From Oscillospiraceae bacterium (GTDB lineage Bacteria > Bacillota > Clostridia > Oscillospirales > Ruminococcaceae): a stretch of 5,217 nt of DNA. A program made the position numbers and the translations under genes. Shown one piece after another: positions 4,319-5,217 of this stretch. The first letter of the stretch is position 1. Each line of letters opens with the position of its first letter. The stretch covers positions 1-5,217 of the forward strand of contig JAGALG010000190.1 of the NCBI GenBank assembly GCA_017848075.1, read 5' to 3'. Below the pieces are notes generated by a model, which did no database searches, was not told where the DNA came from, and saw only the letters and a list, made by a program, of their open reading frames with translations.

Positions 4319-5217
4319 AATCAGATCCAAAGAGGCTGTAGATCTGTCTTGGGGCGTAGGGAGGAGAATAGTCCCAGCGATCAATGTGTTTTTGCTTATA
4401 AAAATAGTGAAGTGCTGCTGGTCGGGAAGGCCCATCAAAGGCGTCCACAAGGATCAGCTTGACCTTCATCTTCTCCGGTAAAATATTTTTGATGTATACG
4501 CTGGCCAGCTGTCCCGGCTCAACACCTGCCTTGGGCTCTGCCAAACCGGCCAGATTGGGCGTCAGCTCCACAAAAATCCCGTAATCTTCCACAGAACGGA
4601 CGATGCCGGAAACAGTCTCTCCCACAGAGAACAGAGAGGCATTCTCTAGCCAAGTTCCCAATAATTCCCGATGACTGAGGGTAAAGCGGCCACCGTCGTC
4701 AAGAGAGCGAACGATGACCCTGATATCCTGCCCGTTGACAAAACGATCCTTGGGATGGAAGATCCGGCTGACGGAGATGCTGTCAATGGGGATCAGGGAA
4801 GGGACGCCACAGCCAATATCTACAAAGCAGCCAAAGGTTTCCATGTGGGTCACCCGAGCGTCCAGAATATCACCGGAATTTAATTTGGAAAGAAAATCCT
4901 GTCGGCAGCGTTCCTGTGCTTTTTTTCGGGACAGGATGGGCTGCAGCCGCCCCTGCTCATCGGTGGAAAAGCCTGTGACAATAAAGCAGACTGCCTTGTT
5001 GACCCGGGAGATCTGAGCAATATCCCGGGTGCTTCCGTCGTCGATGCCAATGGCTCCCTCCAGACGGGGGATGCGCCCCCGGCAAAAGCCCAGATCTACC
5101 AGCAGATCGTGTTCTGTTGTGCAGACGGCTGCCCGTGCCTCCAAAATCGTTTCTTTTTCCATTGCTTCTTGCAGTGCGGCCAGAGAACAGGTAGCACTGC
5201 GGTTTTCACAGGTATGG
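4317..5217 (-). CDS. S1 RNA-binding domain protein, start beyond the window edge
   Basis: 299 residues are readable and the frame stays open to the right edge. The first in-window ATG (5162) has no ribosome binding site, and 18 more sensible codons precede it (...ENRSATCSLAALQEA), so the true start lies outside. Numbering from that internal Met: residues about 6-40 form a degenerate N-terminal unit (ILEARAAV...DLGFCRGRIPR). A full S1 (OB-fold) domain spans 94-166, with GDILDARVTHMETFGCFVDIG and a closing FTLSHRELLGTW. A second, shorter S1 domain spans 179-239, with GETVSGIVRSVEDYGIFVELTPNLAGL and ending KVKLILVD. A basic, aromatic-rich tail follows to the stop. S1 domains bind single-stranded RNA. 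This is not ribosomal protein S1, which has more tandem repeats; it matches a clostridial S1-domain family without an assigned role, possibly in translation or RNA turnover. It converges on the YegP-like gene and shares its terminator. Confidence 0.9.
   Translation of the reverse strand, partial: HTCENRSATCSLAALQEAMEKETILEARAAVCTTEHDLLVDLGFCRGRIPRLEGAIGIDDGSTRDIAQISRVNKAVCFIVTGFSTDEQGRLQPILSRKKAQERCRQDFLSKLNSGDILDARVTHMETFGCFVDIGCGVPSLIPIDSISVSRIFHPKDRFVNGQDIRVIVRSLDDGGRFTLSHRELLGTWLENASLFSVGETVSGIVRSVEDYGIFVELTPNLAGLAEPKAGVEPGQLASVYIKNILPEKMKVKLILVDAFDGPSRPAALHYFYKQKHIDRWDYSPPYAPRQIYSLFGSD

Noticed and set aside
5160..5162. ATG at 5162 as the start of the S1 protein
   Set aside because: No ribosome binding site precedes it and the frame continues open with plausible sequence to the window edge.
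1..5217. Mobile elements, CRISPR arrays, tRNA or rRNA genes, phage or toxin-antitoxin modules
   Set aside because: No regularly spaced repeats, terminal inverted repeats, transposase or integrase motifs, or tRNA-like sequence were seen; the repeats present are terminators, operator-like sites or the YegP-like internal duplication.

Overview
The window looks like a chromosomal housekeeping segment from a low-to-mid-GC Clostridia, probably an Oscillospiraceae or Butyricicoccaceae-type gut Firmicute. The grounds are the gene families (DegV, DUF1836, a clostridial-style two-domain S1 protein), AGGAGG-type ribosome binding sites, sigma-A-type promoters and a strong intrinsic terminator after nearly every gene. 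This placement is inferred from family composition; no taxonomic marker gene is present. There are no mobile elements, CRISPR arrays, tRNAs or rRNAs.

Layout: (1) 1-113, the 3' end of an unidentified + strand gene, ending in a bidirectional terminator. (2) 149-505, a minus-strand three-helix membrane protein of unknown function, with its own promoter. (3) 620-1420, a minus-strand short-chain dehydrogenase/reductase (SDR) with its own terminator, a very strong promoter and two operator-like palindromes. (4) 1649-2497, a minus-strand DegV (fatty-acid-binding) protein. (5) 2498-2647, a divergent promoter region. (6) 2648-3187, a + strand DUF1836 (MerR-like HTH) putative regulator that appears to be transcribed as a leaderless mRNA. 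(7) 3258-3782, a + strand nitroreductase-family flavoprotein. (8) 3906-4274, a small + strand protein with two DUF1508/YegP repeats and the best expression signals in the window. (9) 4317 to the right edge, a minus-strand S1 RNA-binding protein, 5'-incomplete.

Most genes are monocistronic units: each has its own promoter or terminator, so there is no obvious multi-gene pathway. The one functional pairing suggested by the layout is DUF1836 with DegV, head-to-head around a 150-bp region with two back-to-back promoters and a perfect 12-bp palindrome inside the degV promoter. The inference is that the DUF1836 protein regulates degV, itself, or both. Three genes end within about 7 nt of a terminator hairpin, and two of them place the stop codon inside the U-tract of the opposing gene's terminator.

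I found no convincing new multi-gene system. The best leads are the leaderless regulator transcript, the operator-like palindromes at the SDR and degV promoters, and residue-level departures in the SDR and DegV proteins.
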